Source of the DNA: Candidatus Microbacterium colombiense
GTDB lineage: Bacteria > Actinomycetota > Actinomycetes > Actinomycetales > Microbacteriaceae
DNA: 64,000 nt
Assembly (NCBI GenBank): GCA_029203165.1
Contig: CP119308.1
Span: forward strand, 3,652,309 to 3,716,308
Direction: 5' to 3'
A program made the position numbers and the translations under genes. The notes below the pieces were generated by a model. It was not told the origin of the DNA, ran no database searches, and worked only from the letters and a program-made list of their open reading frames with translations. Below, in pieces: positions 16,837-24,720 of the stretch (positions are counted from its first letter, which is position 1; every line of letters begins with the position of its first letter).

Positions 16837-18450
16837 TCAGGACTCGACGCCGCCGACGACCGTCCCCTGTACGGGCAGATCGGGGAGGTCATCCGGGGAG
16901 ACGTGCAGCGGGTTCTCCGCCCACACGGCGTAGTCGGCCCGGAAACCGGGGGCGATGCGGCCGAGATCGGCGTCGCCCTGGGCTCGGGCGGCGCCGATGG
17001 TGTAGCCGTGCAGCGCCTGGTAAGGAGTGAGGACCTGCTCCGGCTCGAAGACCGGGGCGTTGCGGTCACCGGGACGCCGACGCAGCATCGCCCACGCGAG
17101 GCCGATGCGTGCGTCGTTCTGCGCGATGGGCCAGTCCGAGCCCAGGGCGAGGGGCGCTCCGGCATCCCAGTAGTCGCGCACACGCCAGGCGCGGGCGGCA
17201 CGTTCGTGCCCCAGCTTGCGCGACCAATCGTCCGAGCCGTCTGCCTTGCGCCACTGCATGTGCAGCGGCTGCATGGATGCCGTGATGCCGGCGGCGGCGA
17301 TCCGCGCGACGTCTACGTCCGTCGTCGTCTCGAGGTGCTCGATGCGATGCGGAGCACCGGTGGCACTGCGCACTCCGGCAGCGAGGTACGCGTCGACGAC
17401 CTCGCCGACCGCTCGGTCGCCGATCGCATGCGTCGCGACCTGGAATCCGGCGTCGGCGTACCGACGGACCGTACGGGCGTAGGCCGCGGCATCCTTCCAG
17501 AACGGCTCCCGCCCCTCACCAGCGGTGTCGGGCTCGTACAGCCATGCGGTGCCGGTCTCGACCACACCGTCGGCGTAGAGCTTGACCACACCGCCGCGCC
17601 AGCGATCGCCCCGGCGGTCACGCACTCCGAGGTTGAGAGCCGTCCGTTCCGCATCGAACCCGGGCTCATGGTCGATGGCCGAGACGATGCGGATCGGGAG
17701 GCCGGGGCCCTGCTCCAGCGCGTCCAGCAGCTCGAGGGTCGCGAAACCGCCGTCCATGATCGTTCCGCCGGTGAGGCCGGAGCCACGGAGTCCGCGCAGC
17801 AGCTCGTGCCCGACTGCCAGTGTCTGCGCACGACTGAGCGCGGGGGCACGCAATCGCACCGGCTCATAGGCGCCGAGTTCGCGTAGCTCGCCGGTCGGGG
17901 ATCCGTCGGAATCGGTGACGATGCGCGAGGAATCCTCGAAGTCGCGGGCGCCCGTGATCCCGGCCCGGCCCATACCGGCACGGCTGGCGAGCGCGGTGTG
18001 GCCGTCGAACAGGATCAGCAGCGTCGGGAGCCCGCGCACGGCATCCTCGATGGCCTCGGCCGTCATCGGGAGGTCGTGAAACACGTCGTAGTCGACGTTC
18101 CACCCCCGCACCCACGGATCGGCGTCGGCGGCGAGCGCCCGATCCGCCTCGGAGCGGAGCGCCGCGAGCAGGGCGGCGCCGGAGGTGATGCCGCCGAGGT
18201 CGATGCCGGCGGTCAGCTCGATCCCCTGGATCGGATGCAGGTGTGCATCGATGAGCCCAGGCGTCACGGCCGCACCGCCGAGGTCGTGCACGACGGTACG
18301 GGGTCCCCGCAGTTCGCGCACCAGCGCGTCGTCGCCGACGGCGAGGAAGCGGCCGCCGCGCACGGCGAACGCTGTGGCCTGCGGGCGGCGCGGGTCCATC
18401 GTGACCACGTGCGCGCCGGTGACAATGGTGTCGACGTCGAAACCGGTCAT
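16837..18450 (-). CDS. Metal-dependent amidohydrolase, YtcJ/Amidohydro_3 type
   Basis: A 537-residue TIM-barrel amidohydrolase. The N-terminal small beta domain (VHDLGGAAVTPGLIDAHLHP) carries the HxH metal motif as HLH; the YtcJ-specific RGWNVDYDVF follows, and the C-terminal end has ATHAIGDRAVGEVVDAY and GSDWPIAQNDARIGL with the catalytic Asp. Substrates for this family are amides, carbamates or cyclic ureas and are not predictable. It is divergent from a TetR gene across a clear palindrome and lies upstream of the NhaC-type antiporter, so the pair may form a substrate-uptake and hydrolysis unit. Confidence 0.8.
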   Translation of the reverse strand: MTGFDVDTIVTGAHVVTMDPRRPQATAFAVRGGRFLAVGDDALVRELRGPRTVVHDLGGAAVTPGLIDAHLHPIQGIELTAGIDLGGITSGAALLAALRSEADRALAADADPWVRGWNVDYDVFHDLPMTAEAIEDAVRGLPTLLILFDGHTALASRAGMGRAGITGARDFEDSSRIVTDSDGSPTGELRELGAYEPVRLRAPALSRAQTLAVGHELLRGLRGSGLTGGTIMDGGFATLELLDALEQGPGLPIRIVSAIDHEPGFDAERTALNLGVRDRRGDRWRGGVVKLYADGVVETGTAWLYEPDTAGEGREPFWKDAAAYARTVRRYADAGFQVATHAIGDRAVGEVVDAYLAAGVRSATGAPHRIEHLETTTDVDVARIAAAGITASMQPLHMQWRKADGSDDWSRKLGHERAARAWRVRDYWDAGAPLALGSDWPIAQNDARIGLAWAMLRRRPGDRNAPVFEPEQVLTPYQALHGYTIGAARAQGDADLGRIAPGFRADYAVWAENPLHVSPDDLPDLPVQGTVVGGVES

Positions 18451-18467
18451 GACTGTGCTTTCGTCAG

Positions 18468-18486
18468 TATTGAAAGAGTTTCAATA
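18468..18486. promoter_or_regulatory. TetR-type palindromic operator
   Basis: TATTGAAAGAGTTTCAATA: perfect 8-bp arms with a 3-bp centre, 18 bp upstream of the amidohydrolase start and 33 bp upstream of the tetR start, positioned to control both. Confidence 0.7.
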
Positions 18487-18518
18487 AAGTAGCAGACACA
18501 AGAGCAGAATCGAGCACG

Positions 18519-19175
18519 ATGACGAAAACTCCGCGCAGCGTCGGTCGCCCGTCGACACAGGTGCTCACCGAGGAGAGCATCCTGAAGGCGGCGTTCCGGC
18601 TCAGCGCACAGCGCACTCCGCGCCAGTTCACGATGACCGCTCTGGCGGAATCGCTCGGCGTGCGCACCTCAGCGCTCTACCACCACTTCGCCAATCGCGA
18701 CGCCGTGATCCGGGCGATGCGCGGGCAGGTCAGTCGCGCGCTCGTCTCCCCCGTGCTGCATGAGATGGCCGTGGAAGACGCGCTCCTGGCCTGGGCACAC
18801 AGCTACCGTGACGCCGCCATCCGCGCCCCCGAGGCCATGGTGATGCTCGCTATGTCTCCGATCGACGCGGATGAGGCATCGTTCGCCGACTACGAGCAGA
18901 TCGCGCGCCTTCTCACCGACGATGGCTGGCCGACCGAGACAATCGTCGACACGATCGTCGCTCTCGAGTCCTTCATCATCGGCTCCGCACTCGATGCCCT
19001 CGCGCCGGCGGACAACATGTCGCCCCAGCACCTCGCATCCGAGTTCCCCGTCTTCGCGGAGGCAGAGTCCGCCCGCGCGCGCCTGAGCGACGCCCCCGCC
19101 CGCCGCACCTTCGAGATCGGGGTGCGCGCCCTGATCCGCGGCCTGACCTCGTGGGCCCGCGACCCCCTGATCTAG
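18519..19175 (+). CDS. TetR-family transcriptional regulator
   Basis: A 218-residue regulator with an N-terminal TetR helix-turn-helix: SILKAAFRLSAQ, then FTMTALAESLGVRTSALYHHFANRDAVIRAM (about residues 39-69). The C-terminal ligand domain has no recognisable subfamily signature. The divergent amidohydrolase and the 19-bp palindrome between them indicate local control; the ligand may be the amidohydrolase substrate. The ATG is followed by the short basic MTKTPRSVGRPST, common in this group. Confidence 0.85.
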   Translation: MTKTPRSVGRPSTQVLTEESILKAAFRLSAQRTPRQFTMTALAESLGVRTSALYHHFANRDAVIRAMRGQVSRALVSPVLHEMAVEDALLAWAHSYRDAAIRAPEAMVMLAMSPIDADEASFADYEQIARLLTDDGWPTETIVDTIVALESFIIGSALDALAPADNMSPQHLASEFPVFAEAESARARLSDAPARRTFEIGVRALIRGLTSWARDPLI

Positions 19176-19178
19176 ACT
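19173..19178 (+). promoter_or_regulatory. -10 element of the DtxR/MntR gene
   Basis: TAGACT, which contains the stop codon of the TetR gene; predicted +1 at 19185, the G of the GTG start. Confidence 0.5.
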
Positions 19179-19184
19179 GTTCCG

Positions 19185-19814
19185 GTGGCATCTCCGGCAG
19201 CAGACGACTACCTGAAGACGGTGTACGCGCACACCGAATGGCAGGACGCACCGATCACCCCGTCGGTCTTGGCCGCCAAGCTCGGCATCGCACCGTCATC
19301 AGTCACCGAGATGGTGAAGAAGCTCGCCGCCGCGGGTCTCGTCTCACACGTGCCCTACGGCGCGGTGCGGTTGACGGATGCCGGCACACGCCGCGCCCTC
19401 GCGATGGTGCGCCGCCACCGACTCGTCGAGACCTGGCTCGTGCGCGAGTTCGACTACGGCTGGCACGAGGTGCACGACGAGGCCGAGGTGCTCGAGCACA
19501 CCATCAGCGATCGACTGCTCGAGGGCATCGATGCCCGCCTCGGTCGCCCACGGTTCGACCCGCACGGCGATGCGATCCCGGATGCCGACGGACGAGTGGA
19601 GCGCGAGCCGTTCGTGCTGCTCGCCGACGCCCTCGAGGGTCATGTGGGTCGCGTGCTGCGCGTCAGCGACGAGGACCCGGAGATCCTTCGCGCGGTCGAG
19701 GCCGCGGGGATCGCTGTGGGCGTCGAGGTGTCGGTGACATCGGGCGGCTTCTCGGTCGACGGCACACAGGCCGAAATCGTGCACGCAGCAGATGTGATCT
19801 GGCTCACGGCCTGA
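19185..19814 (+). CDS. mntR: DtxR/MntR-family metal-dependent repressor
   Basis: A 209-residue regulator: winged helix (residues about 5-65, with LGIAPSSVTEMVKKLAAAGL), metal-binding/dimer domain (70-140) and a C-terminal FeoA/SH3-like domain. Metal-site residues fit the Mn branch: H78, E82 in RRHRLVETWL and then E101, E104, H105 in HDEAEVLEH, so Glu sits where the iron sensor DtxR has its Cys102. It would repress when Mn2+ is sufficient; the operator pair at 13661-13712 over mntH is the likely target. The symbol is given on this inference. GTG start, apparently leaderless. Confidence 0.75.
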   Translation: MASPAADDYLKTVYAHTEWQDAPITPSVLAAKLGIAPSSVTEMVKKLAAAGLVSHVPYGAVRLTDAGTRRALAMVRRHRLVETWLVREFDYGWHEVHDEAEVLEHTISDRLLEGIDARLGRPRFDPHGDAIPDADGRVEREPFVLLADALEGHVGRVLRVSDEDPEILRAVEAAGIAVGVEVSVTSGGFSVDGTQAEIVHAADVIWLTA

Positions 19815-19856
19815 GGCTGCGCCGTAGCCGTCCACCGGACCGATACCTGCTCCCTC

Positions 19857-19862
19857 TAGGCT
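19857..19862 (+). promoter_or_regulatory. -10 element of the HAD-IIA hydrolase gene
   Basis: TAGGCT; the predicted +1 falls on the ATG at 19869, which rules against the GTG at 19863 as start. Confidence 0.55.
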
Positions 19863-19868
19863 GTGCAC

Positions 19869-20678
19869 ATGGCACACCGCGACGACATCGAATGCTGGCT
19901 CACCGACATGGACGGCGTGCTCGTCCATGAGAACGACGCCATCCCCGGAGCATCCGAGATGCTCGCCGGGTGGGAGCGCAACGGCATCCCCTACCTCGTG
20001 CTGACGAACAACTCGATCTTCACGGCGCGCGATCTCTCCGCACGTCTCCGCGCCAGCGGACTCGTCGTTCCCGAGGAGCGCATCTGGACCTCCGCTCTCG
20101 CCACCGCCGACTTCCTCGCCCAGCAGCTGCCCGGCGGCTCCGCGTTCGTGATCGGCGAGGCCGGCATCCTCACCGCGCTGCATGAGGCCGGGTTCATCAT
20201 GACCGAGACGAAGCCCGACTTCGTGGTCGTCGGCGAGACGCGCAACTACTCGTTCGAGGCGATCACCAAGGCCATCCGCCACATCAACGCGGGCTCGCGC
20301 TTCATCGTCACCAACCCCGACGCCACCGGCCCCAGCGCCGAGGGGCCGATGCCGGCGACCGGCGCGATCGCGGCGCTCATCACCAAGGCCACGGGCAGGG
20401 AACCCTACGTGGTCGGCAAGCCGAACCCGATGATGTTCCGCTCGGCGCTCAACAAGATCGGCGCGCACTCGAAGAAGACGGGCATGATCGGCGACCGCAT
20501 GGACACCGACATCGTCGCGGGCATCGAGGCGGGCCTGCACACGATCCTCGTGCTCACCGGCATCAGCGACCAGACCGAGATCGAGAAGTACCCGTTCCGT
20601 CCCGACGAGATCGTCGACTCGGTCGCCGACCTGCTGCCCACCGTCACCAACACCATCCCGACGCTCGACGAGGACTGA
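19869..20678 (+). CDS. HAD-IIA family phosphatase (NagD-like)
   Basis: A 269-residue cytoplasmic phosphatase. The HAD motif I is CWLTDMDGVLVHENDAIPG (nucleophile Asp plus DxD), motif II is LVLTNNS, the type IIA cap follows, and motif III/IV is seen as GKPNPMMF and MIGDRMDTDIVAGIEAG. Family members dephosphorylate nucleotides or sugar phosphates. The start at 19869 is set by the -10 element. The following YdeI-like gene begins 1 bp after the stop, so they form an operon. Confidence 0.88.
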   Translation: MAHRDDIECWLTDMDGVLVHENDAIPGASEMLAGWERNGIPYLVLTNNSIFTARDLSARLRASGLVVPEERIWTSALATADFLAQQLPGGSAFVIGEAGILTALHEAGFIMTETKPDFVVVGETRNYSFEAITKAIRHINAGSRFIVTNPDATGPSAEGPMPATGAIAALITKATGREPYVVGKPNPMMFRSALNKIGAHSKKTGMIGDRMDTDIVAGIEAGLHTILVLTGISDQTEIEKYPFRPDEIVDSVADLLPTVTNTIPTLDED

Positions 20679-20679
20679 G

Positions 20680-21249
20680 ATGGGAGCACTCGACGAGGGC
20701 GAGCGGGTCAGGGCTGCGGATGCCGCGACCTGGCGCGCCTGGCTCGAACACCACCACGAACGCCCCTCCGGGGTCTGGCTGCTGAGCGTGCGCGGCAAGG
20801 ATGCCGGCGGCGTGGGGTACGAGGATGCTGTGCGCCAGGCCCTGTGCTTCGGATGGATCGACGGGCCCGTGCGCACGTTCGATGATCAGACCGTCGGGCA
20901 GTGGTTCTCGCCGCGGCGCGCGTCGAGCGGGTGGGCCGCGACGAACAAGGCGCGGATCGCCGACCTGGAGGCGACCGGTCAGCTCGCCGCCGCCGGCATC
21001 CGTGCGCTCGACGTGGCCAAGGCGAACGGCGCCTGGGAAATGCTCGACGGACCGGAAGCGGGGATCGAACCTCCCGCACTCACTGCCGCTCTGGACGCCT
21101 CACCCGCGGCGCGAGTGAACTGGGACGCCTTCCCCCAGTCGGTCAAGAAGCTCGGGTTGACGCACATCGCGATGGCGAAGCGGGAGGCGACGCGCGACGC
21201 GCGCATCGCGAAGATCGTGGCGGATGCCGCGGAAGGGAGACGACCATGA
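20680..21249 (+). CDS. YdeI/OmdA-like protein
   Basis: A 189-residue protein of the YdeI/OmpD-associated group: the conserved AVRQALCFGWIDGPVRTFDD and QWFSPRRASSGWAATNKAR segments are present, then the C-terminal helix FPQSVKKLGLTHIAMAKRE. The family has been linked to bacteriocin protection, but its biochemical role is unresolved. It starts 1 bp after the NagD-like gene and overlaps the next small gene by ATGA (21246-21249), so the three genes are translationally linked. Confidence 0.75.
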   Translation: MGALDEGERVRAADAATWRAWLEHHHERPSGVWLLSVRGKDAGGVGYEDAVRQALCFGWIDGPVRTFDDQTVGQWFSPRRASSGWAATNKARIADLEATGQLAAAGIRALDVAKANGAWEMLDGPEAGIEPPALTAALDASPAARVNWDAFPQSVKKLGLTHIAMAKREATRDARIAKIVADAAEGRRP

Positions 21250-21416
21250 CGCAGTCGGACCTGCTGTTCCTGGTGGTGTTCCTGATCCTGCTGAGCAGCC
21301 TCACGGTGTTCATCGTGCAGCTGGTGCGCTCGCGGCGCCGCGGATCGAGCGACGACGACGGCCGCGCCGGCTGGTGGGAAGGCCCCTGGGACGACGACGA
21401 GCGACGCCCGCGCTGA
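21246..21416 (+). CDS. Small single-pass membrane protein
   Basis: A 56-residue protein with one hydrophobic helix (LLFLVVFLILLSSLTVFIVQL, residues about 6-26), a basic RSRRRG stop-transfer stretch, and an acidic/aromatic cytoplasmic tail (WWEGPWDDDERRPR). Not recognised. Its ATG overlaps the YdeI-like stop codon (ATGA), which supports real translation. Membrane topology by the positive-inside rule puts the tail inside. Confidence 0.55.
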   Translation: MTQSDLLFLVVFLILLSSLTVFIVQLVRSRRRGSSDDDGRAGWWEGPWDDDERRPR

Positions 21417-21468
21417 CCTGCCTTTCTCTTGTTCCCGAGCGCCGATCGCCGAGCGCACGGGAAGTCGT

Positions 21469-21527
21469 CGAGTGCACGGCCTACTTGCGTCGCCAAGTCA
21501 TGCAGTCGGCAGGACGCCGTGCACTCG
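21469..21527. repeat. Intergenic palindromic element (12-bp arms)
   Basis: Perfect arms CGAGTGCACGGC (21469-21480) and GCCGTGCACTCG (21516-21527) with a 35-bp centre. A related word GAGCGCACGG lies just outside at 21451. It sits between the ends of two convergent genes, but the loop is long for an intrinsic terminator and there is no T tract. Confidence 0.5.
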
Positions 21528-21546
21528 GCGCTACGTAGCCCGCGCG

Positions 21547-22698
21547 TCAGGACCGCAGCGTGAGGCTCGTGAGGGCGGCTACCGGTTCGGTCAGGCGCAA
21601 CGGGCCGGCGCCCGGAGTGATCGTGCCGAGGATGCGCGGTGCTCTCGCTCCGGTGCCGCCGGGGATCACCGCGGCGACGCCGTGCATCGTGCACCAGCCG
21701 ATCAGCGCGAAGAGCACCGCCTCCTTGTTGTCGGCCGAGGCCCCGAGTTCGTCGGCGAGCACCACATCGACCTCGGGGAGAGCGTCCCGCAGTCCCTGCA
21801 TGATGAGCGGGTTGCGGCATCCGCCCCCGGAGACCGCAAGGTAGCCGACGCCGGCGGCCCGCACATCCTGCGCAACCGTCTGCACCGTGAGCTCGGTGAG
21901 GGTGCGCACGAGGTCGGGCGTCGAGATCTCCCGGCCCGACAGGTGCGCGCGCACGTAGTCGAGGTGGAAGTGCTCTTTGCCGGTGCTCTTCGGCGCGGAG
22001 AGCGCGTAGTACGGATCAGCCAGCAATGCGGTGAGTAGCGCCTCGTCGACGGCGCCGGAGCGGGCGATCGCGGCATCGTCGTCGTAGCCGAGGTCGTTCA
22101 GTGCACGGTCGACGACCACCGCGTCGACCAGGGCGTTCGCCGGGCCGATGTCGTAGGCCGAGATGCCGTCTCCGACGACGGTGATGTTCGCGATGCCGCC
22201 CAGGTTCAGCGCAGCCGACGTGCCGGCCCGACCGCGCAGCAGCAGCTCGTCGAGGAACGAGACCAGCGGGGCGCCGTGACCGCCGACGGTGATGTCGCGG
22301 ATACGTACGTCCGACACGACCGGCGCACCCACCTTCTCGGCGATCCACGCCGGCTGACCGATCTGCAGGGTGCCGAGTGCGTGCCCCGCGTCCACCCAGT
22401 GGTACACTGTCTGGCCGTGGGTGCAGACGGCGTCGACTCCCCCGACGGATGCCGCAGCACCCGCCGCGACCTCGGCGAACGCCTGACCGATCAGGGTGTC
22501 GAGTTCACAGACCTCCGCGAGCGTGGTCTGTGAGGGCGGCAGCGCGGCGACGAGACGGGCGCGCAGCTCTGGAGCGTACGCAACGCTGTCCTCGTGCAAC
22601 ACGGTGCCGTGCAGCGCACCGTCGCTCTCCTGAAAGTCGACGACCGTCACGTCGATGCCGTCGTGTGAGGTGCCCGAGAGCAGGCCGAGTACGCGCAT
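21547..22698 (-). CDS. anmK: Anhydro-N-acetylmuramic acid kinase
   Basis: A 383-residue kinase of the ASKHA fold that phosphorylates 1,6-anhydro-MurNAc during peptidoglycan recycling. The ATP-binding start VLGLLSGTSHDGIDV matches the family phosphate-1 motif, with CTHGQTVYH, ALNLGGIANITVVG and the YLAVSGGGCRNPLIM adenosine loop downstream; Asp of GTSHDG is the expected catalytic base. The ATG at 22698 follows GAAGGA at 6 nt. No recycling partner such as murQ is adjacent; the next gene upstream is a divergent small membrane protein. Confidence 0.93.
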   Translation of the reverse strand: MRVLGLLSGTSHDGIDVTVVDFQESDGALHGTVLHEDSVAYAPELRARLVAALPPSQTTLAEVCELDTLIGQAFAEVAAGAAASVGGVDAVCTHGQTVYHWVDAGHALGTLQIGQPAWIAEKVGAPVVSDVRIRDITVGGHGAPLVSFLDELLLRGRAGTSAALNLGGIANITVVGDGISAYDIGPANALVDAVVVDRALNDLGYDDDAAIARSGAVDEALLTALLADPYYALSAPKSTGKEHFHLDYVRAHLSGREISTPDLVRTLTELTVQTVAQDVRAAGVGYLAVSGGGCRNPLIMQGLRDALPEVDVVLADELGASADNKEAVLFALIGWCTMHGVAAVIPGGTGARAPRILGTITPGAGPLRLTEPVAALTSLTLRS

Positions 22699-22857
22699 GC
22701 GCAGTCCTTCCGTCGTCTCCTCCGAGGGTAGCCGGGTTTTGTTAGGAGCGTGTACGGAAAGGGGCGACTGCTCCTGCACCGTTGCGGGTTCACCCGGGCT
22801 TTCCGCAGTCCCCGTAAGCGGCAGAATCCCGTACCCCTGGATGTGTGGGATTCCGGC

Positions 22858-22863
22858 TAGCGT
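22858..22863 (+). promoter_or_regulatory. Candidate -10 element for the small membrane protein gene
   Basis: TAGCGT in the 208-bp gap between anmK and the gene starting at 22907; it would give a leader of about 37 nt containing the GGAGGG ribosome site. Nothing else clear is seen in this gap. Confidence 0.4.
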
Positions 22864-22906
22864 CCTGGTGTGCCCCTCGGAAGCGGCGCAGAATGGAGGG
22901 GTGTTC

Positions 22907-23152
22907 GTGTCCGCAGAGATCATCGCGATCATCATCAGCGCGGTCGGCCTGATGCTGACGATGGGCACGATGATGCTCGCCGGCTTCGCCTGGTGCGTGC
23001 GCAGGATCGACGCGGTCGACCAGAGACTCGGCGCTCGGATTGACGCGGTGGCCGCCGATGTCAACGAGCTGAAGATCTCCGTCGCGGAGCTGAAGATCTC
23101 CGTGGCACGCCTGGAGGGGCCGCCGCGACACCTGCTCGTCGCGACGCGCTGA
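22907..23152 (+). CDS. Small membrane-anchored coiled-coil protein
   Basis: An 81-residue protein: one N-terminal membrane helix (IIAIIISAVGLMLTMGTMML, residues about 4-23), then a cytoplasmic coiled-coil-like region in which two 7-residue units repeat exactly (ELKISVA, ELKISVA, then RLEGPP). The GTG at 22907 is chosen because GGAGGG ends 6 nt upstream; a GTG at 22901 would sit directly on the ribosome site. Function unknown. Confidence 0.55.
   Translation: MSAEIIAIIISAVGLMLTMGTMMLAGFAWCVRRIDAVDQRLGARIDAVAADVNELKISVAELKISVARLEGPPRHLLVATR
23066..23107 (+). repeat. 21-bp in-frame tandem duplication
   Basis: Two copies of a 21-bp unit beginning GAGCTGAAGATCTCCGT, differing only in the last codons; it extends the coiled coil by exactly seven residues, one heptad. 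Confidence 0.7.
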
Positions 23153-23162
23153 TCCCGCCGCG

Positions 23163-24065
23163 TCAGCGGATGACGAGCGCTGCGGCGCCGATGAGCGGTC
23201 CTTCGTCGCCGAGCCCCGAACGCACGACCCGGGCACGACGGGAGTACTCGTGCGCGGCGCTCGCGGTGAGCGCCTCCTGCACCAGATCGATGTAGTCCGC
23301 GGAGACGCGGGAGAATCCACCGCCGATCGCGACCATGTCGAGGTCGACCAGGGTCGCGGCATCCGCCAGAGCCTCACCCACGGCTTTCGCCGAACGCTCG
23401 ATCGCCGCGCGGGCGATGGCGTCGCCGGCGGCGGCATCCCGAGCGAGATCCTCGCCCGTGGCTCCCGACCAGCCCTGCTGCTGCGCCCAGGCGGCACTCG
23501 CCGGGCCGGAAGCGATCTCCTCGAGCGTCAGGCCGCCCTCACGGCGCACCTGCCCGAGGTGTCCGGCGTTACCCGTCGCTCCGGGGATGTACGCGCCGTT
23601 CGCGACGAAGCCTCCACCGACGCCGGTCGAGACCACGATCGAGAGGGAGGCGCCGGCGTTCTGCGTCGCACCCAGCCACGCCTCGGCGAGCGCGAGCGCA
23701 CCGCCGTCGTGGCCGAGCACGGTCGGCACCGCACGGCCCAGGATGTCGGATGCCGCAGATCTCACGGCCTCCTCGAGGCCGAAGCCGCGGGCGAGAGGCA
23801 TGTTGACGGGCATGATCGACCCGGCAGCACGATCGATAGGCCCGGCACTGCCCACTCCGGCGCCGACGATCTCGGCATCCGAGGGAGCCGCGGCGAGCGC
23901 ATGGGCGACGATCGCGCGCACGGCATCCGTCAGCGAATCGAGGGTTGCCTCGCGGCCGGTCGCCTGACGGCTGCGGCTTCCCTCGACGAGCGTGCCGTCC
24001 TCACGAACCAGGGCGGCTTCCATCTTCGTGCCGCCCACATCGACGGCCAGTGCGTAGCGGGTCAC
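23163..24065 (-). CDS. ROK-family sugar kinase
   Basis: A 300-residue ROK protein. The ATP-binding DVGGTKMEAAL opens the protein, VGSAGPID and GHDGGALALAEAW lie mid-way, and the sugar-binding GNAGHLGQV is present; the usual CxCGxxGC zinc cluster is absent (the region reads RREGGLTLEEIASGPA), which is seen in some glucokinase-like members. It probably phosphorylates glucose or a related sugar. The GTG at 24065 overlaps the pyrE stop (GTGA), indicating translational coupling with pyrE upstream. Confidence 0.82.
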   Translation of the reverse strand: MTRYALAVDVGGTKMEAALVREDGTLVEGSRSRQATGREATLDSLTDAVRAIVAHALAAAPSDAEIVGAGVGSAGPIDRAAGSIMPVNMPLARGFGLEEAVRSAASDILGRAVPTVLGHDGGALALAEAWLGATQNAGASLSIVVSTGVGGGFVANGAYIPGATGNAGHLGQVRREGGLTLEEIASGPASAAWAQQQGWSGATGEDLARDAAAGDAIARAAIERSAKAVGEALADAATLVDLDMVAIGGGFSRVSADYIDLVQEALTASAAHEYSRRARVVRSGLGDEGPLIGAAALVIR

Positions 24066-24622
24066 TGGGGGTCGAGTCCCAGGTCGTCGAGGTCGAAGGC
24101 GGCTCGCCATTCGAGGCCCTCGGCTTCGATCGCGGCCTGCGCCCCGGTCTTGCGGTCGACGATCACGGCGACGGCGACGATCTCGGCGCCTTCCTTGCGC
24201 AGAGCCTCGACGGCCTTGAGTGCCGACTGTCCGGTGGTCGAGGTGTCTTCCAGCACGACGACGCGCTTGCCCTTGACGTCGGCGCCCTCGATCTGGCGGC
24301 CGCGGCCGTGGTCCTTCGGCTCCTTGCGCACGACGAACGCGTCGAGCGGACGGTCTGCCGCGACCGAGGCGTGCAGCACGGAGTTCGCGATCGGGTCGGC
24401 GCCGAGCGTGAGTCCACCGACGGCCACGACGTCGAGGTCGCCGATCAGGTCGAGCATGATGCGCCCGATCGCGGGGGCGGCCCGGTGGTCGAGCGTGAGC
24501 TTGCGCATGTCGACGTAGTACGTCGCCTTCTTGCCGCTGGAGAGGGTGAAGTCGCCGTGGAACACCGCCTCAGCCTTGATCAGGTCGAGGAGTGTCTGGC
24601 GGTCTGTGTCGAGTGCGGTCAC
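24062..24622 (-). CDS. pyrE: Orotate phosphoribosyltransferase
   Basis: A 186-residue enzyme converting orotate and PRPP to OMP in pyrimidine synthesis. The PRPP motif VVVLEDTSTTGQSALKAV (about residues 120-137) is clear, and the orotate-binding FTLSSGKKATYYVDMRKL and the catalytic loop VRKEPKDHGRGRQIEG (Lys/His) are present. GTG start; a TACACT hexamer lies 8 nt upstream. It overlaps the ROK kinase gene by 4 bp, an unusual partner for a pyrimidine gene. Confidence 0.95.
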   Translation of the reverse strand: MTALDTDRQTLLDLIKAEAVFHGDFTLSSGKKATYYVDMRKLTLDHRAAPAIGRIMLDLIGDLDVVAVGGLTLGADPIANSVLHASVAADRPLDAFVVRKEPKDHGRGRQIEGADVKGKRVVVLEDTSTTGQSALKAVEALRKEGAEIVAVAVIVDRKTGAQAAIEAEGLEWRAAFDLDDLGLDPQ

Positions 24623-24708
24623 GGCATCCAGTGTAGAAGGCGCAGGCTTCGTGTTCCGCGGGAAGTCTGCGTGTCCGATGCCGCGACTCCGCTGTCCGAT
24701 GCCGCAAC

Positions 24709-24714
24709 TAGGCT
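24709..24714 (+). promoter_or_regulatory. -10 element of the exonuclease III gene
   Basis: TAGGCT, predicted +1 at 24721, the A of the ATG. Confidence 0.5.
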
Positions 24715-24720
24715 GGACGC

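Noticed and set aside
19863..19871. GTG at 19863 as start of the HAD-IIA gene
   Set aside because: The -10 element at 19857-19862 puts the transcript start at 19869, after that GTG.
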